38,929 nucleotides of DNA from Micromonospora orduensis (GCF_006228125.1 NZ_VDFY01000108.1:1-38929), one strand, 5' to 3'. Numbered from the stretch's first letter, positions 1 through 10,730 are shown. Notes: generated from the letters alone by a model not told the origin. Made by a program: numbers and translations.

Positions 1-50
1 ACCGTGGGCACCGGCGAGCGGTCCCCCGGCCGCTCGCCGGTGCCCACGGT
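1..50. terminator. Perfect 21-bp hairpin at the window edge
   Basis: Positions 1-21 and 30-50 are perfect reverse complements around an 8-nt loop (tcccccgg). There is no T-tract, as is usual for terminators in high-GC actinomycetes. It most likely ends a gene lying outside the window to the left, since the nearest gene in the window starts at 173. Confidence 0.7.
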
Positions 51-172
51 CACCCCCTCGCCGCTCGCCGGACCGACCTACCCCACGGTGTCCCCGGCGG
101 TACGGTGACGATCAGGCGCGGCCCGTCCCGTGTCGGCGCTGTTCGGGGTAGGCGCGTACCGGAGGGGGTGGC

Positions 173-793
173 GTGGGCGGCGGTGCGGAACTCCGCCCGG
201 TCACCCGGCCCGGTCCGGGGCTGCGGGTCGCCCGGCTCGTCACCGAGCTGACCGCGCCGGCCGTGCTGGTGTCACTGCTGATCTTCACGGTGAGCTGGCA
301 CAGCGCCCGGCGGACCGGCCACGGCCTGGCCTGGGGCCTGCTCGCCACACTCTTCGTCACCGGCATCCCGTTCGCCTACATCGTCGGCGGCGTACGACGC
401 GGCCGGTTTACCGACCACCACCTCGGCCGTCGGGAGCAGCGCAGGATGCCCCTGCTGATCGGCCTCGGTTCGGTGACGGCGGGGCTCGCGCTGCTCACCG
501 TGCTCGACGCTCCGCGTCCGGTGCTGGCGCTCGCGGTCGCCGGACTGATCGGCCTCGTCGTGACCGTCACGGTGAGCCACTGGTGGAAGATGTCGATCCA
601 CTCGGCGGTCGCCGCCGGCACGCTCGTCATCCTGGCGCTGATCTTCGGCGGCGGGCTGCTCTTCGCCGCGCCGCTGCTGGCCGTCGTCGGCTGGTCCCGG
701 GTGCGGCTGCGGGACCACACCGTGCCGCAGGTGCTGGCCGGCGGGACGATCGGCGCGCTGATCGCCGGCGTGGTGTTCGGCCTGCTGCGTTGA
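173..793 (+). CDS. PAP2-like integral membrane protein
   Basis: This 206-aa protein has about six hydrophobic segments (roughly 24-42, 52-74, 92-110, 117-135, 146-170, 186-204). Its C-terminal half resembles the PAP2/phosphatidic-acid phosphatase core. SIHS (141-144) sits where PSGH is expected, and SRVRLRDH (175-182) followed by VLAG matches the last motif, with His182 as the expected catalytic residue. The first motif (K-x6-RP) is not evident and the Asp that normally follows the last His appears replaced by Gln186, so activity on lipid phosphates is uncertain. GTG is the start used. The gene stands alone, convergent with the leftward gene ending at 876. Confidence 0.65.
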   Translation: MGGGAELRPVTRPGPGLRVARLVTELTAPAVLVSLLIFTVSWHSARRTGHGLAWGLLATLFVTGIPFAYIVGGVRRGRFTDHHLGRREQRRMPLLIGLGSVTAGLALLTVLDAPRPVLALAVAGLIGLVVTVTVSHWWKMSIHSAVAAGTLVILALIFGGGLLFAAPLLAVVGWSRVRLRDHTVPQVLAGGTIGALIAGVVFGLLR

Positions 794-875
794 GCGGGCT
801 CGGGCCGCGGCCGGCTCGGACGTCCGAGGCGCGGGCCCGGGCGGGCGGCGAGGCAGCCGTCCGCCCGGGAAGCCC

Positions 876-2099
876 TCAGGCGCCGTCGTCGGCGAGGCGG
901 TGCCGGTTCGCCTCGATCCAGGCGTCCAACGCGGCCGGATCGTCCGGGTCCACCCCGTCGGCCATCAACTGCGCCACCGCCGCCGTGGCCGGGCTGCGCC
1001 GCTCGCCTGTCGAGTAGAGCCGCGCGAACTCCGGCACCATCTCCTCGATCGCCTCGTCGGTACGTGTCGCGGCCGCCTCGGGCAGGCCCCGCTGGCGCGA
1101 CGCGTACCGGGCCCAGGCACGCAGCACCCGGGGCAGCATCGCCGCGTCGTCCATGTCCAGCACCGCGCGGCGGTGCACCCAGTCGAGCAGGAAGAGCCCG
1201 GACACCGCCGGGCTCCACCGCATCGGGTCGGCGTCCGGGAAGCTCGCCGAGTGGTCCAGCAGCAGGCTCAGGCAGAAGTGCAGCGAGGCCAGCTCCGGAC
1301 CGTCGACGGTGTCCAGCCCGAACCGGGCGGCCTCCGGCGCCGCCAGAAACCGCCGCACCAGGTCGGTGCGTTCGGCGGCGGACAGCGGCTCGACCTCGGC
1401 CGGGCCGGTCGGATCGGCGGCGGTGGGCAGCAGCGCCAGCCGAGCGCCGACCAGCGCCCGATCGGTGGCGAGGGAGCCCTCGCCGGGCAGCTCGCTCAGC
1501 TCGTCCGTGACCGCCAGGTGCCGGGCCACCTCGCCGCGTAGGCGGGCCGGATCCTCGGTACGGAACCAGGTCAACTCGTCGTCCGCGCACATCTGCCGGA
1601 CCTGGTCCAGGATCCGCTCCGCCGGCCCGCCGACGAAGATGTCCTTGGTGATCCCGATGTTGTGGTCCACGAGGGCCACCAGCGCGTGCTCGCTGCCACC
1701 GGACGCATCGTCGTAGGCGAAGGTGGCGAGGTAGGAGGTCTGGTCGCCGTACACGTCGCCGTACGCCCAACTGCCGGTCAGGTGCACCCGGCCGAGCTGG
1801 CCCGTCCAGGTCGGCGCCTGGCTGCCCGGGCGCACCCGCTCCGTGCCGTCGGCGGTGGGGACGAGCGCGGCGAAGACCTGCCGGATGGTGGTCGCCGACG
1901 CGACCCGGCGACGGGCGGTGGCGGCGAGGAACCCGGTGACGAACTCCCGTACGGCTGTGTCCCGGTCGGTTTCCGCGATCGCGTAGACGCTGCCCAGCAG
2001 GGCGCTGCCGAGCATCTCGGCGTCGAGCGCGGACTCCAGCTTGGTCACGTCGCGTGCGGCGTGCAGCACCGCGTCGTAGGGGGTCTGAGGCGTGGCCAT
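876..2099 (-). CDS. Conserved-looking hypothetical protein
   Basis: This soluble 407-aa protein has no signal peptide, membrane segment or catalytic motif that I recognise. It is rich in Ala, Asp and Glu, with a Trp/Tyr-rich patch around residues 98-125 and alternating hydrophobic and acidic stretches that suggest a mainly helical C-terminal half. It starts at an ATG 56 bp downstream of the GTPase gene at 2156-3844 on the same strand, so it may be the third gene of that unit. Its function is unknown. The link to the GTPases is only by position. Confidence 0.75.
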   Translation of the reverse strand: MATPQTPYDAVLHAARDVTKLESALDAEMLGSALLGSVYAIAETDRDTAVREFVTGFLAATARRRVASATTIRQVFAALVPTADGTERVRPGSQAPTWTGQLGRVHLTGSWAYGDVYGDQTSYLATFAYDDASGGSEHALVALVDHNIGITKDIFVGGPAERILDQVRQMCADDELTWFRTEDPARLRGEVARHLAVTDELSELPGEGSLATDRALVGARLALLPTAADPTGPAEVEPLSAAERTDLVRRFLAAPEAARFGLDTVDGPELASLHFCLSLLLDHSASFPDADPMRWSPAVSGLFLLDWVHRRAVLDMDDAAMLPRVLRAWARYASRQRGLPEAAATRTDEAIEEMVPEFARLYSTGERRSPATAAVAQLMADGVDPDDPAALDAWIEANRHRLADDGA

Positions 2100-2155
2100 A
2101 CTCCGACCCTACGCCGCTGCGCCGGTACGCAGAGCGGTAGCGAGCCGTGGGTGCG

Positions 2156-3844
2156 TCAGCGGCGGGCGGCGTCGCGCAGCGCGTCCCGTGCCTGCGCGTA
2201 CGAGGCGAGCACGATCCGCACCGGGGCGAGCACGTACTCCTCGCCCACCTCGGCGACCCGCACCGTCAGCCGCTGCCGGGCGCGGGCCCGTGCCCGCTGG
2301 GCGGCCCAGCGCACCACCGGCCGGGTGAGCGCCGCCACCAGCAGCCCGGCCAGCAGGCCGCCGAGCAGCAGCACGGTGGGCAGCGGCACCTCGCCGACCA
2401 TCGGGTTGTCCAGCGCGGGTAGGCCGAGCACCCGCAGCGCGTACCCGAGCACCAGCCAACCCAGGCCGACCACGGCGGCCAGGGTGACCAGCCACTGCAC
2501 GCCGCCGACGATCCGCCACCAGAGCGGTCGATGGTCCAGGCCGAGGTCGGTGCCGGCGATCGCGCGGTCCAACGCGTCCGGCAGGTCGTCGTGGCGGGAC
2601 CGGGCGGCCGAGGTGACCGCTGTGGGCCAGGCGGCGGGCAGGCCGGCGGCGGCCCGATCGGCCACCGCGCGGACCGCCAGGCCCAGCGCGGAACGCTGCG
2701 CGGCCGTCGGATCCGGCACCGAGGTCGCCGCGACCAGGCTCTCCGCCGCCGGGTCGGTGGCCTCGCCGGTCGGGCCCGGCAGGTGCAGCCGGCGCAGCGG
2801 GTCTGGCCGCAGCCGCCGCCAGCCCCGCACCAGCGGCCAGCCGGTGGCCGCGCCGGCCCGATGCCGGTACGCCCGTTCCACCGCCTCGCTCACCGCCGGT
2901 ACGCCGGCCGCGCCGGCCAGTGCCCGGTTCAACCCGGCGACTGTCGCGTCGTCCGGTCCGCCCGCCGGTCGTGCCGAGCCGACCAGCTCGTCCAACCCGG
3001 CGACCACCGAGTCGACGTCGCCGGCGAGCCGACGCAGGGCGGCCTGCCGCTCGGCGACCGTCCGCTCCAGCGCGCTGCGCAGCCCGACCATCCCGGCCGG
3101 GTCGATGGCCGTGGTGGCCAGCAGCGGTACGCCGGTCAGGCCGTCGGAGTCGAGCAGCCGGCGCAGGTCGTCCAGGACCCGGGGCAGCTCGGACGGGGGC
3201 AGCCGGTCGGCCTGGTTGAGCACGACCAGTGTGACGTCGCGGTGCCTGTGGAACTCGCGCAGGTAGCTGTCATGGATGACCCGGTCGGCGTACTTCTGCG
3301 GGTCGACCACCCAGACCACCTGGTCGACCAGGCCGAGCAGCCGGTCCACCTCCAGCCGGTGGGACCGCTGCACCGAGTCGAAGTCGGGCAGGTCGAGCAG
3401 GATCAGCCCGTGCAGGGCGGTCTCGTCGTCCGCGTCGAGCGCGCTCTCCCGTACGAAACGGTGCCGGGGCAGCACGCCGGTCCAGTCGAGCAACCGGTTC
3501 GCGCCCTCCAGCGGCCCCCACACGCACGCGTGGGTGACGCCGGTGGTCGGCCGGCGTACCCCGACCGGCGACAGTTCCAGTTGGGCCAGCGCGTTGAACA
3601 GGCTGGACTTGCCGCTGCCCGTCGCGCCGGCGAGGGCCACCACGGTGTGGTCGCGGGACAGCGCGAGCCGGGTGCCGGCGCGTTCGACAAGGGTGTGCGC
3701 GGGCACCAACTCGGCGTCCGGCAGCAGGCCGTCCACCGCGGTCAGGAACCGGCGTACGGCGTCCAGGCGGGCGATCAGCACGTCGGGGTCGACGCGCTGG
3801 TCACCCCGGAACGCCTCCCGGATCCGGCCGGTGATGTTGCTCAC
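2156..3844 (-). CDS. Membrane-anchored dynamin-like GTPase (DynA/DynB type)
   Basis: The protein is 562 aa. A GTPase domain fills the N-terminal half: P-loop GATGSGKS at 73-80, a switch Thr in RRPTT near 100, DLPD at 151-154 in place of the canonical DxxG, and NQAD at 210-213 as the guanine-specificity motif. Two strong hydrophobic segments lie near 440-465 and 480-502, followed by a basic tail, so it should be anchored in the membrane with the GTPase in the cytoplasm. Adjacent pairs of such GTPases recall Streptomyces DynA/DynB, dynamin-like proteins that stabilise sporulation septa; that role is inferred here. The GTG start overlaps the upstream gene's stop (GTGA), so the two are translationally coupled. 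Confidence 0.8.
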   Translation of the reverse strand: MSNITGRIREAFRGDQRVDPDVLIARLDAVRRFLTAVDGLLPDAELVPAHTLVERAGTRLALSRDHTVVALAGATGSGKSSLFNALAQLELSPVGVRRPTTGVTHACVWGPLEGANRLLDWTGVLPRHRFVRESALDADDETALHGLILLDLPDFDSVQRSHRLEVDRLLGLVDQVVWVVDPQKYADRVIHDSYLREFHRHRDVTLVVLNQADRLPPSELPRVLDDLRRLLDSDGLTGVPLLATTAIDPAGMVGLRSALERTVAERQAALRRLAGDVDSVVAGLDELVGSARPAGGPDDATVAGLNRALAGAAGVPAVSEAVERAYRHRAGAATGWPLVRGWRRLRPDPLRRLHLPGPTGEATDPAAESLVAATSVPDPTAAQRSALGLAVRAVADRAAAGLPAAWPTAVTSAARSRHDDLPDALDRAIAGTDLGLDHRPLWWRIVGGVQWLVTLAAVVGLGWLVLGYALRVLGLPALDNPMVGEVPLPTVLLLGGLLAGLLVAALTRPVVRWAAQRARARARQRLTVRVAEVGEEYVLAPVRIVLASYAQARDALRDAARR

Positions 3845-5658
3845 CGGGGGTCCTCCTCGTCGGCGGCCAGGCCGCTGCGGTGCCGGGCCAGCTCGACCCG
3901 GCCGGCGGCGCGGCGCAACCCGTCGCCGACCTCCGCGTCGGGCCGGGCTTCGGCGGTGCGGCTCAGGAAGCGGTCGGCCTCCGCATCGAGCAGCGTGCGT
4001 ACCCGTCGCAGCAGGTCACCGCGCGCCTTGGCGGCGAGGGTACGCACCGCCTGGTCACCGAAGATCGCCTGGAGTACGGCCTGCGCGGCGACGGTGGTGC
4101 CGGCACCGGTGGCCACCTCCAGCCCGGTCGGGATGAACGCGGTGGACGCGAACACGGCGATCATCACGGCCAGCCCGGTGGCGTTTACCGCGTACGCGGC
4201 CGTGCGGGCCACGAACCGCTTGTCACCGCCCTCGACCCGGACCAGCTCCAGCACGCCTCGCTGCCAGTCGCGGACCATCCGTTCGGCCCGCTCGGGCAGG
4301 TCGCCGCTCGGGTGGGCGAGCGCCGGATCGACCAGACCGGCGCCGGCCGGGTGCGCCTTCCACGACGTGTACGCGGACTCGGCGGCCTCGGAGGCCACCC
4401 CGCGCAGCAGCGTGACCAGCTGCGACTCGATGGCGTTGCGCAGCTCGGCGGAGGGCGCCGGCCGGCCGGTGACGGCGGCCACCACCCGGTCCCGCAGGCG
4501 TCCGATGCGCGCCTCCAGGGTGCGGAACAGCTCCCCGGTGCCGACGAACTCCTGCCAGCGGGCGAGCACCTCACCGCGGAGCAGCCGGCCGTCCTGAAGG
4601 CCCTGCTCGACGGTCCGTTCGGCGCCCCGGTACGCGGCCCGGACCCGCTCGTCCAGCCCGTCGGCGGCGGCGACCTGCTCGTCGGCGGCGTCGGCCAGCT
4701 CCTCGACGGCCGGGTGCAACGCGGCCAGCGCGCCGTCCAGGGTCTGCCGGACGACAGCGGCCCGGGCGTCGGCGTCGGCGGCCAGCCGGGCGAACCAGTC
4801 GGCCAGCGGCGCGGTGACCCCCTCGGGCAGCAGCCCCTGGCCGTCGACCCAGGTCTCGGGCAGTACGAACAGGGGCGCCCGGCCGAGGTCCTGCGCCTCC
4901 AGCATCTCGGCCAGGTGCGCGGCGATCTCGTCGGTGGCCTCGGCGGGGACCCGGTCCAGCACCATGGCGATCACCGCGCCCCGCGCCCGGGCGCTGCGCA
5001 GCAGCTCCCAGGGCACCGCGTCGGCGTACCGGGCGGCGGTGGTGACGAAGAGCCAGAGGTCGGCGGCGGCCAGCAACTGGCTGGCGAGCGCTCGGTTGGC
5101 GTCGACCACCGAGTCGATGTCCGGTGCGTCGAGGAAGGCCAGCCCGGGTGGCAGGGCGGGGGCGGTGACCAGGTGCAGCGCGCGTGGATCTTCGCTCGGC
5201 TCGGTGGTGCGGGTCAGCCCGGGCAGCAGGTCGCCCTGCCGGAACCAGGCCGCGTCGGCGGGGTTGCAGACCAGCACCGGGGATCGGGTGGTGGGCCGGA
5301 GCACACCGGCGGCGCTGACCCGGGCCTTGACCAGGCTGTTGACCAGGGTCGACTTGCCCGCGCCGGTGGAGCCGCCGACCACCACGAGCAGGGGTGCGTC
5401 CAGCCGGGCGAGCCGGGGCAGCAGGTAGTCGTCGAGCTGGTCGGTGAGGGCGGCGGCGGTGTGCCGGGCGGGCCCGGCGGAGGGCAGCGCGAGGGGATAC
5501 CGGGTGGCACCGATCGCGGCCCGGAGGCCCGTCAGCGCGCCGGGGAGGCTGTCGTCCCCGGTGGTGGCGGGCGGCTCCTCCGCGGCGTCCGGCGGGCCGG
5601 TGCGGGCGGCGACGGCGGGCGCGCCGGAACGGGTGGCGGAATCGCCGTGCGTCGTCAC
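3841..5658 (-). CDS. Dynamin-like GTPase, partner of the neighbouring GTPase
   Basis: The protein is 605 aa when started at the GTG at 5658. It has a disordered N-terminus of about 40 residues, P-loop GGSTGAGKS (95-103), RPTT switch (about 121-124) and DAPD (187-190) in place of DxxG. The usual NKxD motif is not kept: LDRV (244-247) stands near its expected place, so nucleotide specificity may differ from the partner. A long helical region precedes two hydrophobic segments near 500-550. The open frame continues upstream across the dnaK promoter and into dnaK, but that extension is antisense and lacks family-like sequence. There is no clear ribosome-binding site before 5658, consistent with a leaderless message. 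Confidence 0.78.
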   Translation of the reverse strand: MTTHGDSATRSGAPAVAARTGPPDAAEEPPATTGDDSLPGALTGLRAAIGATRYPLALPSAGPARHTAAALTDQLDDYLLPRLARLDAPLLVVVGGSTGAGKSTLVNSLVKARVSAAGVLRPTTRSPVLVCNPADAAWFRQGDLLPGLTRTTEPSEDPRALHLVTAPALPPGLAFLDAPDIDSVVDANRALASQLLAAADLWLFVTTAARYADAVPWELLRSARARGAVIAMVLDRVPAEATDEIAAHLAEMLEAQDLGRAPLFVLPETWVDGQGLLPEGVTAPLADWFARLAADADARAAVVRQTLDGALAALHPAVEELADAADEQVAAADGLDERVRAAYRGAERTVEQGLQDGRLLRGEVLARWQEFVGTGELFRTLEARIGRLRDRVVAAVTGRPAPSAELRNAIESQLVTLLRGVASEAAESAYTSWKAHPAGAGLVDPALAHPSGDLPERAERMVRDWQRGVLELVRVEGGDKRFVARTAAYAVNATGLAVMIAVFASTAFIPTGLEVATGAGTTVAAQAVLQAIFGDQAVRTLAAKARGDLLRRVRTLLDAEADRFLSRTAEARPDAEVGDGLRRAAGRVELARHRSGLAADEEDPR

Positions 5659-5741
5659 CGCTAAAGCGTGCCCGACCGATGCAAGGGAAGACAACCGGAC
5701 GGTAATAACGGCTGGGTTGCGTCGGGTCGGCTCAAGTCGAC

Positions 5742-5770
5742 TTGACGATTCGCCGGGGCGTGGCACTATT
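5742..5770 (+). promoter_or_regulatory. Predicted dnaK operon promoter
   Basis: A TTGACG -35 box (5742-5747) and an ACTATT -10-like box (5765-5770) are separated by 17 bp, about 110 bp upstream of dnaK. The -35 lies in a perfect 14-bp palindrome, TCAAGTCGACTTGA (5732-5745), whose halves resemble HspR half-sites. The -10 abuts the HAIR operator. The -10 match is modest. Confidence 0.55.
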
Positions 5771-5787
5771 GAGTCAAGTTCACTCAA
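5769..5787. promoter_or_regulatory. HAIR operator (HspR-binding site) upstream of dnaK
   Basis: TTGAGT-N7-ACTCAA matches the core of the actinobacterial HspR-associated inverted repeat (CTTGAGT-N7-ACTCAAG), with both six-base half-sites perfect. It overlaps the -10 region and so should block transcription when HspR is bound. A second inverted repeat, CAAGTT-N5-AACTTG, overlaps it at 5775-5791. HspR is encoded at the end of the same operon, giving an autoregulatory loop. Confidence 0.85.
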
Positions 5788-5878
5788 CTTGTGGTGGGAT
5801 CCGCTGCGGGCGGTCGCCCGCCAGGCAGCGCGGGCGGTGCCCGTCACCTGCACAACCTTACGAAGTGAGGAAGCGAAG

Positions 5879-7750
<1,872 letters not shown>

Positions 7751-7797
7751 CCGTGGGCCTCCGACACGAATCCACGGCGAAGGGATGAGGTAGCCGC

Positions 7798-8556
7798 ATG
7801 ACGCAGAAGCCACGAGCCGCCGACCCGGGCGACACCGGGTCGACGCCGGGTGGCTCCGCGCCCACGGAGCCGGACACCGGTGCCGAGGAGCGGGTCGTCA
7901 TCCGCAACAACCGCAAGATCAGCGACGCGGCGGAGCCGGAGGGCGCGGCCGCCGACGCGGGGAGTGACGATCCCGCCGAGGGCCTGGTCGAGGACGCCGA
8001 GATCGTGGTCGACGAGATCGAGGTCGAGGTCAACTCAACCGACGGTCCGGAGCCGTCCGGCCCGCCGGTGGTGGACGCCCCGGCGAAGCCGGCGGACGGC
8101 GGTGCCCTCGGCACCTCGCTCGGTGCCGAGCTGGAGGCGCTCCGGGCCGAGCTGGACGAGCGGACCCGGGACCTGCAACGGGTGTCGGCGGAGTACGCCA
8201 ACTACCGCAAGCGGGTGGACCGGGACCGCAGCCTGGTGCAGGAGCAGGCGACCGGTTCAGTGCTGGCCGCGCTGCTGCCGATCCTGGACGACCTGGACCG
8301 GGCTCGGGAACACGGCGACCTGGTCGGACCGTTCGGCACGGTGGCGGAACAGCTCACCACCGCGCTGGGCAAGTTCGGTCTGAACGCCTTCGGCGAGCAG
8401 GGCGACCCGTTCGACCCGACCCGGCACGAGGCGGTCGCGCACCAGACCTCGACCGAGGTCAGCGAACCGACCTGCGTGCAGGTCATGCGGCGCGGCTACC
8501 AGCTCGGTGAGCGGCTGCTGCGCCCCGCGCTGGTCGCGGTCGCGGATCCGGAATAG
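7798..8556 (+). CDS. grpE: Nucleotide exchange factor GrpE
   Basis: The 252-aa protein releases ADP from DnaK. Its first 110 or so residues are acidic and low in complexity, longer than in enterobacterial GrpE, as is common in actinomycetes. A coiled-coil stretch (about 115-140) leads to the family's EYANYRKRVDRDR segment, and the C-terminal beta domain has the conserved HEAVAHQ and GYQLGERLLRPA stretches. The ATG at 7798 follows GATGAGG. It lies 47 bp after dnaK in the same operon. Confidence 0.97.
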   Translation: MTQKPRAADPGDTGSTPGGSAPTEPDTGAEERVVIRNNRKISDAAEPEGAAADAGSDDPAEGLVEDAEIVVDEIEVEVNSTDGPEPSGPPVVDAPAKPADGGALGTSLGAELEALRAELDERTRDLQRVSAEYANYRKRVDRDRSLVQEQATGSVLAALLPILDDLDRAREHGDLVGPFGTVAEQLTTALGKFGLNAFGEQGDPFDPTRHEAVAHQTSTEVSEPTCVQVMRRGYQLGERLLRPALVAVADPE

Positions 8557-8565
8557 TGCGAGACG

Positions 8566-8615
8566 GTGACCGGGCCGTCCCGCCCGCCGCGCGGCGGGCG
8601 GGACGGCCGGGTCAC
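8566..8615. terminator. Very strong hairpin between grpE and dnaJ
   Basis: Arms 8566-8590 and 8591-8615 pair over 25 positions with a single mismatch (8572/8609) and essentially no loop. It sits 10 nt after the grpE stop and ends just before the dnaJ ribosome-binding site. It may be a partial terminator or an mRNA-stability element that sets different levels of dnaK/grpE and dnaJ/hspR. Confidence 0.75.
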
Positions 8616-8638
8616 GACTGTTGGAAGGGGGTGGACCG

Positions 8639-9826
8639 GTGAGTTCGAAGGACTGGCTCGAGAAGGACTTCTACGCCGTGCTCGGCGTGGACAAGGCCGC
8701 CTCCGCGGATGACATCAAGAAGGCTTACCGCAAGGTGGCGCGGGAGTCGCACCCGGACCACAACCCGGGCGACGCCAAGGCCGAGGAGCGGTTCAAGGCC
8801 GCGTCCGAGGCGTACAACGTGCTCTCGGACGCCGGCCGCCGCCGGGAGTACGACGAGATGCGTTCGCTGTTCGGGTCAGGCGCGTTCCGGCGCAACGCCC
8901 GGGGCGGCGGCCAGCCGGGCGGTGTGCCGTTCGACGTCTCCGACCTGTTCGGCGGCGGCGCTGCCGGAGGTGGTGACCGTCGCTTCGGCGGTGCCGGCTT
9001 CCAGGACCTGTTCAGCTCGATCTTCTCCGGTGGGCAGGGCGCCGGGCAGGCCGCGCCGCGCGGTCCGGCCCGTGGTCGGGACGTCGAGACCGAGGTGGCG
9101 CTCGACTTCGGCGACGCGGTACGCGGGGTGACCCTGCCCCTGACGTTGCGCGCCCCGGGTGTCTGCGACACCTGCCACGGCAACGGCGCCAAGCCCGGCA
9201 CCCAGCCGCGTACCTGCCCGGTCTGCCACGGTGCCGGGGTCACCACCCGCAACCAGGGGTCGTTCAGCTTCTCCGAGCCGTGCCGCAACTGCCAGGGCGT
9301 CGGCACTGTGGTCGAGGAGAAGTGCCCCGAGTGCCACGGCAGCGGTGGGGTCACCAAGACCCGCACGATGAACGTGCGCTTCCCGGCCGGGGTGGCCGAC
9401 GGCCAACGCATCCGGCTGGCCGGGCGCGGTGAGCCGGGCGAGCGCGGTGGTCCGGCCGGCGACCTGTTCGTGCACGTCAAGGTCCGGCCGGACGAGCTGT
9501 TCGGGCGTACCGGTGACGACCTGACCCTGACCGTGCCGGTGACCTTCGCGGAGGCCGTGCTCGGCACGGACCTGCGGGTGCCCACGCTCGACGGCGCCGT
9601 GACCCTGCGGGTGCCGCCGGGTACGCCGAGCGGCCGGGTGCTGCGGGCGCGGGGCAAGGGTGTGGTGCGCCGCGACGGGGAGGCCGGTGATCTGCTGGTG
9701 ACGTTGGACGTGGTGGTGCCGGCTCGCCTGTCCGACGAGGCGCGTACGGCGTTGGAGGCGTTCGCCGAGCAGAGTCCGCCGGCAGCGCGGGAACATCTCG
9801 ACGCTCGGGTGCGTCGGGTCAGTTAG
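8639..9826 (+). CDS. dnaJ: Hsp40 co-chaperone DnaJ
   Basis: This 395-aa type I DnaJ stimulates DnaK ATPase and delivers substrates. The J domain (about 9-73) holds the HPD tripeptide. A Gly/Phe-rich linker follows, then four zinc-binding repeats, CDTCHGNG, CPVCHGAG, CRNCQGVG and CPECHGSG (about 179-240), and two beta-barrel substrate domains. GTG at 8639 is preferred over the in-frame start at 8621, because GGAAGGGGG (8622-8630) is spaced correctly for 8639 only. It is third in the operon, 30 bp before hspR. The hairpin upstream may lower its expression relative to dnaK. Confidence 0.96.
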   Translation: MSSKDWLEKDFYAVLGVDKAASADDIKKAYRKVARESHPDHNPGDAKAEERFKAASEAYNVLSDAGRRREYDEMRSLFGSGAFRRNARGGGQPGGVPFDVSDLFGGGAAGGGDRRFGGAGFQDLFSSIFSGGQGAGQAAPRGPARGRDVETEVALDFGDAVRGVTLPLTLRAPGVCDTCHGNGAKPGTQPRTCPVCHGAGVTTRNQGSFSFSEPCRNCQGVGTVVEEKCPECHGSGGVTKTRTMNVRFPAGVADGQRIRLAGRGEPGERGGPAGDLFVHVKVRPDELFGRTGDDLTLTVPVTFAEAVLGTDLRVPTLDGAVTLRVPPGTPSGRVLRARGKGVVRRDGEAGDLLVTLDVVVPARLSDEARTALEAFAEQSPPAAREHLDARVRRVS

Positions 9827-9856
9827 TCCGGTGGGATGGACGCGGAGGTGAGCGGC

Positions 9857-10297
9857 ATGTCGGGCGAGTTCCTCGGTTCGGGTGACCCTGCCTACGAGGC
9901 CAAGGTGCTGATGATCTCGGTCGCGGCGCGGATGGCGGGGATGCATCCGCAGACCCTGCGCCAGTACGACCGGCTGGGGCTGGTGCAGCCCGGCCGGGCT
10001 GCCGGTGGCGGGCGTCGGTACAGCGTGCGCGACGTGGTGCTGCTGCGCGAGGTGCAGCGGCTCAGCCAGGACGACGGAATCAACCTCGCCGGCGTCAAGC
10101 GGATCATCGGGCTGGAGCGTCTGCTGGAGCAGGCGCAGCAGCGGGTGGCCCGCCTGGAGGCGGAGCTGGACGCCGCGTACCGCCGGGTGGCCGAGCTGGA
10201 GTCGCTGGCCCGTTTCCCGGGCCGGGATCTGGTGCCCACCAATCGCACGTCCACCGCGCTGGTGGTCTGGCGGCCCCGCCGCACGCCCGACCGCTGA
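9857..10297 (+). CDS. hspR: MerR-family heat-shock repressor HspR
   Basis: The 146-aa protein carries a MerR-type winged helix near the N-terminus (SVAARMAGMHPQTLRQYDRL, then the GGGRRYS wing) and a C-terminal coiled coil (about 85-120). HspR represses the dnaK operon and other chaperone genes by binding HAIR sites with DnaK as co-repressor. HAIR sites are present here upstream of dnaK and clpB. ATG at 9857 is chosen over the one at 9836 because GGAGGTG (9844-9850) is ideally spaced. It is the last gene of the operon and is followed by a terminator hairpin. Confidence 0.93.
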   Translation: MSGEFLGSGDPAYEAKVLMISVAARMAGMHPQTLRQYDRLGLVQPGRAAGGGRRYSVRDVVLLREVQRLSQDDGINLAGVKRIIGLERLLEQAQQRVARLEAELDAAYRRVAELESLARFPGRDLVPTNRTSTALVVWRPRRTPDR

Positions 10298-10316
10298 CCT
10301 GTTTTTCGCTTTCCCT

Positions 10317-10354
10317 GCCCGGCCCGCGCCCCGATTCTCCGGCGCGGGCCGGGC
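10317..10354. terminator. Terminator of the dnaK operon
   Basis: A perfect 14-bp GC-only stem (10317-10330 with 10341-10354) around a 10-nt loop lies 19 nt after the hspR stop. Confidence 0.8.
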
Positions 10355-10375
10355 CGCTTCCATTAACCTGTCGAT

Positions 10376-10405
10376 ACAGGTCCAACCGGCTCAATTCGGA
10401 CCTGT
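10376..10405. promoter_or_regulatory. Inverted repeat upstream of a small gene
   Basis: ACAGGTCC (10376-10383) and GGACCTGT (10398-10405) are perfect reverse complements 14 nt apart, and a smaller repeat CCTGT-cgat-ACAGG (10368-10381) overlaps the left arm. The pair ends about 20 nt before the start at 10426. It could be an operator or an RNA hairpin in the leader. No regulator can be assigned. Confidence 0.4.
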
Positions 10406-10425
10406 CGGCATGGCGAGGGGGAGCA

Positions 10426-10620
10426 GTGGCGGAGCCGGCGAACAAGGTCGCCCAACAGATCGAGGAACGGTTGGAGAACCTGGCCGACACCGTCCGCGAG
10501 AAGTTCGACAAGGTCACCGAGGGAACCTTCCGGGACCGGATCAAAGAGGGGCGGTTCGCGGACCAGACCGACCACGGCGTCGACCAGGCCCGAGCCGAGA
10601 CCGAACGGAAGCAGGACTGA
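10426..10620 (+). CDS. Small highly charged helical protein
   Basis: The 64-aa product has almost one charged residue in two and no Cys or Trp. Its heptad-like spacing (VAQQIEERLENLADTVREKF) predicts an amphipathic helix or coiled coil. The GTG start is preceded by GAGGGGGAG, a strong ribosome-binding site. It has its own upstream inverted repeat and a downstream terminator, so it is probably expressed alone. I do not recognise the family. It might be a stress or protein-interaction peptide, but that is a guess. Confidence 0.7.
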   Translation: MAEPANKVAQQIEERLENLADTVREKFDKVTEGTFRDRIKEGRFADQTDHGVDQARAETERKQD

Positions 10621-10635
10621 CCGGTGACCGACGTG

Positions 10636-10666
10636 CGGGCCGGGACCCACGGGGGGTCCCGGCCCG
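10636..10666. terminator. Terminator after the small charged protein
   Basis: A perfect 13-bp stem (10636-10648 with 10654-10666) with a 5-nt loop starts 16 nt after the stop at 10620. It lies between convergent genes and could serve both. Confidence 0.8.
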
Positions 10667-10730
10667 TTCGCCTTTGGTGCGGCGGGGCTGTCCAACGCCA
10701 CCCCGCGGCCGGCGGCCACCGCGAAGCAGC

